64,000 bases of DNA from Rhodeus uyekii (Eukaryota; Chordata; Actinopteri; Cypriniformes; Acheilognathidae). Shown one piece after another: positions 1 to 11,100 of the stretch. Positions within the stretch are counted from its first letter, which is position 1; each line of letters begins with the position of its first letter. Under the pieces are notes generated by a model. It was not told the origin of the DNA, searched no databases, and worked only from the letters and a program-made list of their open reading frames with translations. The stretch covers positions 124,001 to 188,000 of the forward strand of contig JAWRVZ010000076.1 of NCBI GenBank assembly GCA_037043235.1, written 5' to 3'. Made by a program: the position numbers and the translations under genes.

Positions 1-19
1 CTTCTTTGTGTTCTGACAG

Positions 20-110
20 TGGCTTCCTGAGGAGCGACAAGCCGGTAGGAACAGCCCAACTCAAACTTGAGAAACTGGAAGCTGAAAGTGAAGTGAGAGA
101 AATTGTGGAG
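20..110 (+). CDS. cc2d1b: cc2d1b exon (C2 domain end)
   Basis: The acceptor is ttctgacag|TGG and the donor is GTGGAG|gtgagc. The exon is 91 bp; its first base completes a codon and it ends on a codon boundary. It encodes FLRSDKPVGTAQLKLEKLEA followed by ESEVREIVE. Confidence 0.85.
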
Positions 111-2996
111 GTGAGCGAGGCTGTTTTGCTATAGTATGTGCGTAGGAGCTGTAGACGAGTGCAAACATCAGCTGTGAAAGCAAACATATGTGCTTGTTTA
201 ACTTTAGCTAAAATGGTACATTCACACCCATGAACCTAACATCACCATGTTTACATTTGTGAAGTAAATGTGTTTATGCCATTGGTCTCTTTTTTTTGCA
301 TGCAGCTTATGGATGGGCGGAAGGCTACGGGCGGTCGTCTGGAGGTGAAGGTGCGTCTCAGAGAGCCACTGGGGGGGCAGGAACTCCAGACTGTCACAGA
401 ACGATGGGTGGTGTTAGAGGAACCACAGGTTAGTGCTACTTCTCTTCTGTCTCATGACGAACAATCTGCTCAATGACTCATTTCTTCCTGTTGTCTTGCT
501 ATCAAAAGTGATTAGTGTCACGCTTCAGAAAAACATTTTAACAGAAAAGGGGGCCTGTTGTGCAAAACAGACTGTTATAAGGTTGTTACTTTTTAATAAC
601 GTGTGTAAAGACCACCCACTCCTTTTTCATGTATCATTGAACAAGAGTCTCCATACACTCCTGGCATCTGAGCCACAGTACAATTTGAGCTGAATTTCAT
701 TTATGAAGAAAGTCGTTAAAGTGCTTTGTGAAGCGGTCCGGTGTAAAATGATTTACACATTTAGCAGAGTCAGTTCAATGCTGAATTTGCACAGAAGTTA
801 GTTGATGAGTTGAACCAACTTAACTCCAAAACAACTACATACATTTATCCACTAACCATTCAGTAATATCCAGTTGCTTTCTAAAAGTTGAAACTTCCTT
901 CCTGAGTCTCTCCATCAGTGTCCGACTCCGGCTCGGACATAAAAGGCTACTGCTACTGACGATTTTGAACATTTTGGTTGCGGGAGGGTTTCCTGTTTTG
1001 TTGTTGCTGGGGAAACAAGCTCTAAAGCAGGGGTCTCAAACTCAAATGAGCTGGGGGCCGCAGGAGGCAGAGTTTGGGTGAGGCAGGGCTGCATCAAGTA
1101 TTCCACAAAAAATATTTTCTCAAACGTCATTATTGACAGTTCTTAAACTTCAATGGGTTCTTCTGAGCATGAACTGTCCTGAACATAAACAGAATATTGA
1201 AGAACATGAACGGTTCTTCTGAATATGACTTGAGACCTGCATCGCTTCCTCTCACACAGCTGAGCCACATTTGGCTTGACAGAAGAAACTGTTGAGACTC
1301 TCAGTACAGCTTGAAGATGATGAAGTTCAAGGTTGAGGAAAATGTTACTAATTTTTTCGAGATACCGAGTCATTATTATGAGAAGTGATTATTATGAGAA
1401 ACCTTCTCATTATTTCAAGATATTAAGTCATTATTATGAAACTTTTTCATTTTTTTCAGATACTAAGTCATTTTATGAGAAACTCTCTCATTATTTTGAG
1501 ATATTAAGTCAATATTATGAGAAACTTTTTCATTTTTTCAAGATACTTAGTCATTATATTATTATGAGAAACCCTCACATTATTATGACTTAATCTTGAC
1601 TTAAATATGGAATGATCAACTGTGGTGCGGGGAGATCTACCTGTCAGCAGGGGAGGGGATTCACAGCAGCACTCACTGCTGACAGGGAGGAGTAAGAGAG
1701 CAATATGTGCATTCAGAAAGTCTCCAAAAGTCGCCAATAACTCCAGATAAAGTCGCTAGTCGCTTTTGGGAAAACTGTTGCTAGAGTGGTCTGAAAACTC
1801 GCTAAATATAGCGACAAAGTTGCTAAGTTGGCAAACTATGGTCAGGGATAATTAGCTCCCAGAGGTGTCTCACACAATTACATTCCCAAACACCAGGCGT
1901 CTGCCTCTGAACCCAAGATAACATGACCGCTTTTGTTGTGTTTCGTCTGCACGCTTTGAGTCGTTTAGGATGTATTGAAAAAGAGCCACTGTGGCTTTTC
2001 TAATTACAGTGGAAGCCACTTATCTCAAGCTCTGTTAACTCGCCAACCCTATGTTTACGTTTTTGTGGAACTGCCAAACTCCCTATTTTTCTTAGCATTT
2101 TCTTATCGGTTATGTCGATTCTTCTTGTACGTCGCCGAACCCTGATATCTCGAGCACAAAAGAGGGACAAATTCGCCCCTTCACATGGTTATCTCGATCC
2201 CCGTGACTAATGATAGTACCGAGTTCACTGCATATGCGCTGAGTTTGTGTTGTACGTGCATCACGGTCTGTATGGTCGCTCACTCCAATGACACTTCACT
2301 CACTCTTGCGGCGCAGTGCCGTTCAGCTGCAGAAGAACTTGCTAATTAAAGGTTTGTATGGAGAATTGAAGGTGTTTTTTATTGTATACTGGTAAATCTC
2401 TGCTGTTAGTTGGTGCACATATGCCTTTTGTTAGCAAACATATACAGTGTATGTACATTTTTATAGCCTGCCGATCGCTTCATCAAATAAATCGCCATAT
2501 TGGCTTTCGTTTATATCTCGATCATCGGTTATTTCAACGCTTTTTTTGCAGCCCCTGAGGCCGTCGACATAACCGGGTTCCACTGTACCACAATTTCTCC
2601 GGAAATGACCATTTTGTTTTCTTGAGCTCATGGGATGGAAGCTGCTTTATAAGCAAATGTTTTATTCAATATTGCAACTTTGAGCATGTTAAATTTACAA
2701 CTTTGAATGGAAAGATGGCTACTGTAAGTTACATGGGAATAGAACTGTCAGACGATTAGCTTTTGACTGTCATCTATTGTCTGCGTTAGGTACTGCTGTA
2801 ACCGACACTGTGATTTCATCTTCACAAAGTAAGAAACTTTGCCCTATTTCTAGTGACAGATGCATTATCACATTCATGTTAGACTTCACCTCACAGTGGA
2901 TTTGTCTTTCAGGTCTCAGCGGTTTTATCAGAGCGGTTGAAGGTATGGACGGTGAAAGCTCAACAGCGCTGCTATCCTCGGGTACAAACCAAGTAA
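20..2996 (+). CDS. cc2d1b: CC2D1 family protein, C-terminal exons (5'-partial)
   Basis: This is the 3' end of a coiled-coil and C2-domain protein (Freud family), known to bind CHMP4/ESCRT-III and to act as a transcriptional repressor. Two exons are clear, 20-110 and 306-428, and a third at 2913-2996 is a candidate last exon. The first two encode the end of the C2 domain and adjoining tail: FLRSDKPVGTAQLKLEKLEA, then DGRKATGGRLEVKVRLREPL, then QTVTERWVVLEEPQ. The block GTAQLKLE..E.EVREI..DGR..TGGRLEV.VR.REPL is diagnostic of CC2D1A/B. The b paralogue is chosen only because zfyve9 follows in convergent orientation, as CC2D1B does in mammals. Everything upstream, including the DM14 repeats, lies outside the window. 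cc2d1a cannot be excluded from this fragment. Confidence 0.8.
306..428 (+). CDS. cc2d1b: cc2d1b exon (post-C2 tail)
   Basis: The acceptor is the polypyrimidine tract ctcttttttttgcatgcag|CTT and the donor is CCACAG|gttagt. The exon has exactly 41 codons in phase 0, and its TGGRLEVKVRLREPL block is typical of CC2D1 proteins. Confidence 0.88.
1027..1130. mobile_element. hAT-like terminal fragment
   Basis: It begins CAGGGGTCTCAAACTCAAATG followed by a G-rich GGGGGCCGC block, the kind of terminus seen in hAT-type non-autonomous elements of fish. No partner terminus or target duplication was found. Confidence 0.3.
1345..1600. repeat. degenerate tandem repeat (about 44-bp unit)
   Basis: Five to six imperfect units share the core TTATTATGAGAAAC...CATT.TTTCAAGATACTAAGTCA. 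The short ORFs on both strands here are by-products of the repeat. Confidence 0.7.
2007..2585. mobile_element. pogo/Tigger-like MITE, copy 1 (579 bp)
   Basis: It is flanked by TA on both sides. The left end is CAGTGGAAGCCACTTATCTC and the right end is GGGTTCCACTG. The internal blocks (ATCTCGAGCACAAAAGAGGG, and the TTTTTTATTGTATACTGG region near 2375) recur in the copy at 27776-28709. No transposase is encoded. Confidence 0.75.
2913..2996 (+). CDS. cc2d1b: cc2d1b candidate last exon
   Basis: The acceptor tttgtctttcag|GTC opens a phase-0 reading frame that continues from the phase-0 donor at 428. It encodes a 27-residue basic tail (VSAVLSERLKVWTVKAQQ...) ending in TAA. An AATAAA follows about 165 bp downstream. 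The tail itself is not recognised, so the assignment rests on phase, splice signal and poly(A) signal. A second frame through the same stretch stays open to 3040, so the reading is not unique. Confidence 0.45.
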   Translation, partial: VSAVLSERLKVWTVKAQQRCYPRVQTK

Positions 2997-3162
2997 AGGA
3001 GATCGCGAGGAACTTCCGTAACGTGCTCTCTGTGCTTTGAGCTGTTCACGGACATACATGATCACTGACAGCGGTCATTAGATTAGGGTTAAATTATCAG
3101 GGTAAAAGTGGTCGGACCAGGATGTAACAATTGGGGTGGTTATTAAAAATCCAGGCGATATT

Positions 3163-3168
3163 AATAAA
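3163..3168 (+). terminator. candidate poly(A) signal for cc2d1b
   Basis: AATAAA lies about 165 bp after the candidate stop codon. Another + strand AATAAA at 4877-4882 sits next to a - strand one at 4855-4860, so the convergent genes could instead end there. Confidence 0.4.
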
Positions 3169-3966
3169 AGGAACGGGAAAATGTGCACAGACTTGCGTGA
3201 GATTGATAAGCCTTTTAAATTGGTCTTTTGAGATAGATTGCCTCTTCACTTTATAATATCGCTCACCCCAACTGTTACATTAATCCGTAGATCTGAAGCC
3301 AACGAGAGCTAACTTTTTTTTTTTTTTACTGCTCTGGGATGCACTTATGCACTAATGCCAAAGTAATCACTGCTGCTGCGGTAAGATGAATGACTTAATC
3401 TGTTCTCCCTTAAACAAGAACCTGTTCCCGTCATATCTCCAATGCTAATGTATGACTTCTATGCAAATGAGTTCTACGTGATCAGCTATGCAAAAAGGTT
3501 TGCGTTTGAATCCCATACATCCTCAGACATTTTAAAACTTGTTTACACCCTAGCATTGTTTATACCGATAGGCCGTGTTAAAGTACTGCTGTCAAATATT
3601 ATATTCCTTAGAAATGCCATAAACAAGCTTTTACTAATTGATCCAGATGTGAATTATTCATCAACTTCTCTGAATAGTCTATTTTTAAAGCCTGCTTCAG
3701 TGGTACCATGTTTGGATATGGTGAAGTAAATTTAAGCTTCTTTAGTTTTTTTCAGCACTTTAAGTTTGCAAAGGTATGTTTTAGAGTGATTCTGCATTGT
3801 TTTGTGTGTCTGTTATTTATATATATTACATGTCCCTTGCATAATTTGAGAAAAATTGAGCAGTTAACGCTCTTCTTGCACTTGGTCTTGTTCGGCACTA
3901 GGTTACTCCTAGTACGCACTTTAACCACACTTAGCCAATGTTTACATTGCGGTCTAGTGCACAGTT
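3169..3966. other. intergenic, no feature seen
   Basis: AT-rich sequence after the cc2d1b 3' end with short poly(T) runs. The ORFs present have no recognisable motif. Confidence 0.5.
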
Positions 3967-4198
3967 ACAGGAATAGTTCACCCAAAAATGAAATTGCTGT
4001 AATTTCCTCACCCTCAAATCCCAAAACTGTGTGAATAATTCTGGGGGAAATACTATGAAAGTCAATGGGATCCATTAATTGTTTGGTTAGAGACATTCTT
4101 CAAAATATCTTGTTTTCGTCAAAGAAATACAGGTTTGGAACCAGTTGAGGGTTAAGTACATAGTGACAGAATTTGATTTGCGTGAACTATCCCTTTAA
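3967..4198. mobile_element. palindromic cyprinid MITE, copy 1
   Basis: It starts GGAATAGTTCACCCAAAAATGAAA and ends GCGTGAACTATCCCTTTAA, so the termini are inverted copies of each other. Related copies lie near 17.3, 45.6 and 49.3 kb. Confidence 0.7.
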
Positions 4199-7100
4199 GT
4201 TATTATATTCCGACACAATACCTTGATTTCATTTGCCATAGCGATGAGCTTAGCTTTGTAACGTTTACTTTGCAAGTTCAAAAATACCTCATTTTTACCC
4301 CACTTGTTTATTTTCAAAGATTTGACTGACACTTTGCGTTTTAAGTGCGGACAATGTGCGACCCAGAGCCATCGGACTAATTCTTACTCTGTCCCTTCAT
4401 TTCAGTTCCAGATGTTCCCATCTCATGAGAATTATGTGGTTTAGCACATTTTCCAGTCTCAGACTGAGCTTTGCCATGGTTTAAATCACACTGTCAGGGT
4501 TGATTCTTCATTAAATGGTTCTTTTATCCATCGTAAGTTTACTTTAAAAAACCAAAATACTCTTAATTGTCTGGTTCTGGTTACACGTACCGTAATGTTT
4601 CAGTTTAGTCATGCTGTTGTCAATGTATCTCCCTGCAGAATCTGCCATATGATTTATTTTCATTTCACACCTAGTTTGTGTATCTGTTAGTGTTTTATTA
4701 AACGAGAGAAATGAAGATTTAATAGCTCCTGGTTTTTCTTATTTTGGTTGGATCATGTTTTGGAAACTATTACCGGTAATATAAAAATTGTTTCCTGTTT
4801 AATGTACAACGCTGACATGTTTTTGTATATTCAACGGGTTTGATAAAGATTGATTTTATTGACATTTGTAGTGTACAATAAAGAAAGGTATTTTTTCCCC
4901 TCCCTTTTTCTTTTTGGCTTTTCATACATTGCAAATTTATTTCCATTCCACCCACATCAGGTTTTAACAGTTATTAATCACAGATCAAACCAAAAGTATG
5001 TAAAACCGTTCTTCTAAGCAGATCATCTTCTGAAATGCTGTCAAAATGCAAAGACTTTATGAGAATTACAAGTTCTGGTTTGTTTCAGCATGCATGCCGT
5101 TACGCTTTGGGCCAGCAAAAAGAAAATTAAAAATGGTTATGGTTAACAAAATATATAAAATGTCAAGATATACAATACCGTACATCGAGAAAAACAATGC
5201 AAAGGTGGATTCAGGGAGTAACACAAAGGCTGTGTTCATAGGAAGACAATACAGCTTTCATGTAATGCCATGTAATTTTCATGAACGGTCGGTCTGTTTC
5301 CAAAGCTGTCGGCGCTTTTTACCAAAAGCCAGAATCGCATGCTTTGAGCTGTTAATAAAGGGTTGTGAGGTTCACTTGCTGTGGGTCTTATCAGATGCTC
5401 TGTCCTCATTCATGCGTAGAACTTCTGATGAAACCAACCGGGTCTGAGAGTCACTATGCAAAACCATCCCACCTTTACTTTGACTAAAAGATCAACTACA
5501 ATTTGATTGTCGTGTCAAGATACTACTTCCGTTGAAGTCATTTTAATAATGAATAGTTTGTTAAAGAGGGCTCTGAAGTGGATATGATTGACAATCTAGT
5601 TATCCTACAGAATGAATTGATGATGGATGTATTGGTTTATGAAATTAAGGCAAATGCCCTTTCCTCTTTTCCCAAATTCCAAGAGTTCCTTATTTTGGTA
5701 GTTTTCCATTTTGGAAGAGTTTCATAAGTAGCTGGCTGACTGTTGAAGGAGGGCTAATCAATTTTCTCAATGCATGTGAAAAATCAATATGAAAAGTTAA
5801 TTAAAATAAGTTCTGCTTATGAAGGAGTCTTCTATCTGATACCACATTACATCAGTCAAAAATACAAGTTGAATTCAGGAATCTTCCATTTGTCTAAAGC
5901 AGGACTCCAGACTAACGTGACTGCAAAGCTATTGGCTCTTAAAATGAACTGAATGAAACCTCTCGATAAAGACTTAATAGTTTAGTAAAACATTTGATAA
6001 TTCCAACGGATTCGAATGATTCACGCTAATTACATATGCTAACTCTCAAATCCGTTCATAAACAGATTAAAAAACGAGTTTTCAAGAATCATTTGTTCGT
6101 GAATCACAAATCTCAGATTTGAGCAGAAAACGGCCCTCTAAATTTTGATTATTACCTAACGGCACCTCACAAAATTAAATACAACAAAACAACGGAAACC
6201 CTAAAAGGACCCGGCCATGAAAAAAAAAAAACATTGATGGGAGCGATTTTTTTTTAAATGCTTTTTATGTTCTCGCAAAAAGTACTGCGTTCCTCAAAGA
6301 ACTTTGCACTGCGCAAAAGTGTTTGCGTTCTCTCGCAAAATTGTGTTCCGCCGAAAAACTTAACTTTCACTCTCAAAAGTGTCAAAATATAGTTTATAGT
6401 ATACAAAAGTTTTGAGAGCAAAAACAATGTTTCTCAGGGAGACAAATAAGTTTTGCAAGAGAATGTATAAACATTTAAATACAACTTATTCTAATTTTTT
6501 AACGATGTACATTTAGGTGCTCCATACGCAACTGTACGTGGATACACAAACACTTACGACTACATTTTCACAAATTTGTCATTTGTCACATTTGCGACTA
6601 TTGTAGTATCAGTCTGGAGCCCTGCTGAAGCATATTGACAATGGTCTTGACGTCTCTATAGAAGGCCTTGATTTTGGTCACGTTCGCAAACTCAATTCAA
6701 TCATTTCTACAGGAATCCACGCGATCATAATTCTGCGTGAATGGCGAAAGATTCTCCCACAGATTCACCATGTTGACCAATAGTAAGTTGTTTGGTTTCA
6801 AAGTGACTTCTGCGTGAGCTGTGCTTCATATAACACTACAATATTGAAAATAGACCTTATTTGCTCATGAAATCCCTCTAATGTGAGCACACCTTAACAG
6901 AGTTTATGACCCCAACCCGACTAACAGCTGAAATAAGGGCTTCCAAACCCACATACCAAAATCAAAACTTTCCTCAATGAATATAGCATTCGTAATACTT
7001 AAATATCAGTAATTGCATTCTTCTTTATTCTCTCCTCCCATTTCCTAATTAATGATGGCTTAATATCCCGTGCACTGCATTGCTATTCCTTACACAATCC

Positions 7101-7987
7101 TTTATATGATAACATTATATGAACATGGGCCACTAAAAACGGGTGAGAAGAGATGGGACAGGATGTGAAATGCAGCAACCCAGATAAATGGTAACAATTC
7201 ATCCTCTATCAGGGTCCAAAGCAATCCAAAATAAAAGCTTTATTGGACTGAGACCTTCAGTCATGTCAAAACCTACCATTATGTTGAACTTATGTGAATT
7301 CCTGAAGGCAGCTTGAAATTATTGTTCGATCATATTGTCTTATAATAATAATAATAAAGTCTGTGATAGAGGTCCGTTCTTGACATTTGTAACAGTAATT
7401 CAATCATCAACATTCCTAATACTGTTCCAGAACCTTTCCGCTACCGTGCCAAGCAGTTCATCTCTGTGGAAGCTACATTGTTTTAGCTTTGGAGCAGTTT
7501 TACAAGGTCCATATTCATGAAATAAAGCATCTGGTGATTCATAAAGCTTAGAGGCGAAACCGAAGCTCATTCTTCGTTTCTTATTGAGGCCCAGGCACTG
7601 TGTACCAGAAACCATTTCACAGAACAAACCTTCCCTCTCAGCCAACATCAACATCTGGACCGTCTCCATAAGGGCTGAATGTGTAGAGCACCCTCTTGTG
7701 TTTCAGGAGCTTAGCGTTGCTACAACGGTTCTGAAGAGATCGAACTCAGGGTGGCCACCCCTTTTGACTCAACAGGGCTAATGGTTTCCACAGTGGAGGT
7801 GAGGAAAAAAGAAAGAGAGCACCACATTCAGCAGGGCTGGGCAGAGGGCGTCCCAGTGGAGATGGTGCATAGGTGGTATGGAGGACTTGTTCTTGCACAG
7901 CTTTCAGGCTCTTTGAAGTGCAAATGAAAGAGAAAGAGCGGAGAGGGACTCGAGCTGGTGGGAGGCGTGAGTCTGGATTCCCTCCTT
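4199..7987. other. 3' flank or 3' UTR of zfyve9; convergent intergenic region
   Basis: No coding exon is recognised. Minus-strand AATAAA signals at 7239-7244 (about 745 nt after the zfyve9 stop) and at 4855-4860 are candidate ends of its 3' UTR. The stretch 6650-6860 resembles 14200-14430 in inverted orientation (shared GTTGACCAATAGTA and GCGTGAGCTGTGCTTCATA), so it is an old dispersed repeat. Confidence 0.4.
7239..7244 (-). terminator. candidate zfyve9 poly(A) signal
   Basis: This is the first good - strand AATAAA downstream of the zfyve9 stop at 7988. Its use is not proven. Confidence 0.35.
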
Positions 7988-8149
7988 TTAAGAGATGATC
8001 TCCAGGATGTAGAAGATGAGCTCCATCACCACAGGTCCTTCACTTAGCTGGCAGGCCCCACTGTGGATCACTGGGATGAGGGCGCTGTCTAGATCACTCA
8101 GGTACTGGGGGAGCAGCGGCTGACCGTTACTGCCTGCTAGGTATCCCAC
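7988..8149 (-). CDS. zfyve9: zfyve9 last coding exon
   Basis: This exon is 162 bp including the TAA at 7990-7988. It starts VGYLAGSNGQPLLPQYLSDL and ends GPVVMELIFYILEIIS. It lacks an obvious further tail, as in mammalian SARA. Confidence 0.96.
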   Translation of the reverse strand: MGYLAGSNGQPLLPQYLSDLDSALIPVIHSGACQLSEGPVVMELIFYILEIIS

Positions 8150-11100
8150 CTGGAAGACATTTCAGAGTAAGGCTGGAAGGATTCATCTTTCCTTGACTAA
8201 AGCTACATTTACATTAATCTGGACTTTTGCGCTCTCCATCCACACTAGCATTTTCCAAAAGTTTTACTGAGATTATATCGAGAGAGCAGACTTAATAAAG
8301 TCCTCACGTTATTCTTCTGGTAGAACAGTTTTATTACCAAAACATCTTACTGGTCTGTCCAGGTTGCACTCAATCGCCATTCAAAGTATGGTGGAAAACA
8401 ACTTTCCTCATGTTTTGACGCAAGACTAAGTTTTAATCTTTGCAGGAATGTAATATGAAGGTTGTACAAAGTTACATTTATCTTTAGCAACACCTTACAA
8501 TAACACAACTAAATGTGTCATCTTTTTCTGATACAGTAGAACCCTGACTTACAAAATGAATCCGTTCCGAAGTTGGCTTCGTAAGTCTTTTCTTAAGTCG
8601 GTCAGGCTTTTACATGTAAATTGGCTAATTCGTTCCAAGCCCTACGAAAACATCATGTTCAACATAGGATGAAGTGCATCCCAGCTCCATCCTTCCCAAT
8701 TATCTCCCTTATCAGCTCAATGTGGAGCATCCTCTTCACTTTCACTTCAGCAACAATCTTCATATCCATGGTTAGTGATTAGAAAAATAGTTTGTTAACT
8801 GGGCACAAAATAATGGCGATGCAGCACGATGAAAACAAAACTTGTATGCAAAAGCGCGGAAGAACTTTAGCGTTAGTGTAACACTGACGAAAGAGGAAGA
8901 CCGCTATACAGAGGCTGGTGGGAGCGATGCTGACCAATAGGAGAGCAGGATTGTAAAAAGTGTTCCCTTCTTACATGGACTATTCCAGCCATCCCTGTCA
9001 TTCAGTGCGAAATGGACTATTCCAAAACTTTCCATCTGAGAGAACTGACGATTGATTAAGGTAAAAGAGATTGGCTGAAGATTGTATATAGTTTTTTTGA
9101 GTGAAATACAGGGAATTAGTGCCAATCGTTGAAGTTTTATCGATCATGCGTAACCACACATCTATGCACCTTTAATAAATACCAGTTTTGGATTATTCCC
9201 TGAGTGAGACATCATTGTTCTGACCGGACAAACTGTAGCCTTCATTCAACCCGAACCAAAATCAGCACGAATTTCAAAACAAAACTCGGAAATCGTCGCC
9301 TCGCCGAGATTTCTTTTTTCGCATCTCGATCATTTTGTTGTTACTCGGGCGGAAAAACCCCCGAAATCTTTTATCGTATGTTGAACTTTTCGTACGTAGA
9401 GCGTTTCGTAAGTCGGGGTTCTACTGTACCTCAGCCTTTACAGTTTGGGCTACAACATGAATCCACTTTGGAGAGCGTCTTCAAATATTTTCCCAGGACA
9501 AACATGCCGTCTCAGTGTGGGCAGAAGGCCAGAGGAGAGAGAAAAAGATTCAAATGTGTCCAGATTAATGTAGACAGTCAGAAAGCACAAATTAAATGAA
9601 GCTATCATTGTAACCTGATCAGAGTCCAACGTAACCCTCAGGCCTAGTTTGGCCATGCCGTCCTCTTTGAGAAGTTTGAGGTGAGGGCACAGGGCCATGC
9701 AGAAAGCCCTTGCCACGTTCTCAGCGAGTCGGCTGTGGTCCGCAGGATCGCTCAGGCCATTGGTCTGGTCCTCGCTCCGCAGGAAGAACACCTAAGCAAG
9801 CAACCATGAAAAAGAATGAATTAATAACACAAAAAAGATGGTCACTGGAGTCAGCCCTCTGACTTTCATTGTATGGTCAAAAATCTTAACTTTGTGTTTC
9901 AACAAAGTCATACAGATTTGGAAGGTCATTACAATAGACGACAAATGATGATCAGTAAGTACCTCTGTCCAACGGATGACTTTTCCATTGGCTTTATACT
10001 CTGAGCCATGGAAGATCTTAACACTGGTGACTGACTCCATGGATTTGCCATCAATGGGGCTGATCACTCTTAAGACAAGACAAATTACAAAGGTGAGAGG
10101 AGTATGATTTTTGTTAACGACAGGTCAACGGTATTTACCCAGCTCAAGAACCTGGGATAGAATATTTCCCTTCGTAAATAGGGTTTTTGATGACCACAAA
10201 AGCAGCTAATGCTATACACACACACACATACACCAATACATTATGACCAGTCACAGGGTAAGCAAATATTGTTGATAATCTCCTAAAAAGACCACATATT
10301 AAGGTCTGGGTAGATTAGATGGTAAGAACACAATCGGTTCTCTAAATCAATGTGTTGGATGCAGGAGAAACGGGCAGGAATAAAGTGACTTAGAGCGATT
10401 TTGACAAAGACCTAATTGTTAATGCAAGGCAACTGGGTCAGTTGCTCCCGGTTAGTAGTGGGGAGAATTTTCCAACAGTGGCCTGAGGAGGGACAAACCA
10501 CAAACTGGCGATATTGGTATTCCTGTCCATAACACAAACAGGGAATTTAATGACATTGCATTGCAAATTCACAGACATTAAAATGGAGTTTGTCCCCCTT
10601 TACAGCTAGAGAATGGTGTTAGTGAACTTGTCAAGTAAATGCTAACCCCTTGTTGACGTTGTGGTCATCATCAACCCACTGGATATGGACGTGCTCCTGG
10701 TTCTCGTCCTGATCGGCTTTCCCACAGGCAATACTGAAATCTTTCATCTCTCTCAGGGCTTGCCGTAAGGCTTCCATTGTTTCAGCTGTAATCTGCACCA
10801 TCACACCATCTGGAGCACAAGCATACAGCGTTACTACAGCAAACACACAAATCTGCACAACATTTTACACTGCTAAGTAGAAAACATTACTAATTAGAAT
10901 CAGATGGAACAAAAAGTATAATTCAGCCTGACTGGGAATCTCTATTGACCGCCATTGTTAACCGCTTATACCCAGTAGGCATTTCTAATGATTTCACGTG
11001 GCATAGTTTAAAGTAATGGCTTTTAACTGTACAAAAACAAGATATCAAGTCTCATTTGATATAAATCCTTCCAAATGTTGAAGAAATTAGATTTTGATCA

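Noticed and set aside
2777..3040. Frame continuing GLSGFIRAVEG to the stop at 3040 as the cc2d1b end
   Set aside because: It needs a phase-1 or phase-2 join that the phase-0 donor at 428 does not give. Kept only as an alternative to the phase-0 reading.
3442..4034. ORFs of 95 and 108 codons
   Set aside because: Low-complexity AT-rich frames, the second entering a MITE.
5046..5447. 133-codon + strand ORF
   Set aside because: No recognisable domain or splice context, poor coding composition, located in the zfyve9 3' flank.
9204..9599. 131-codon + strand ORF
   Set aside because: Runs through the end of a MITE and antisense to the zfyve9 exon at 9615-9791.
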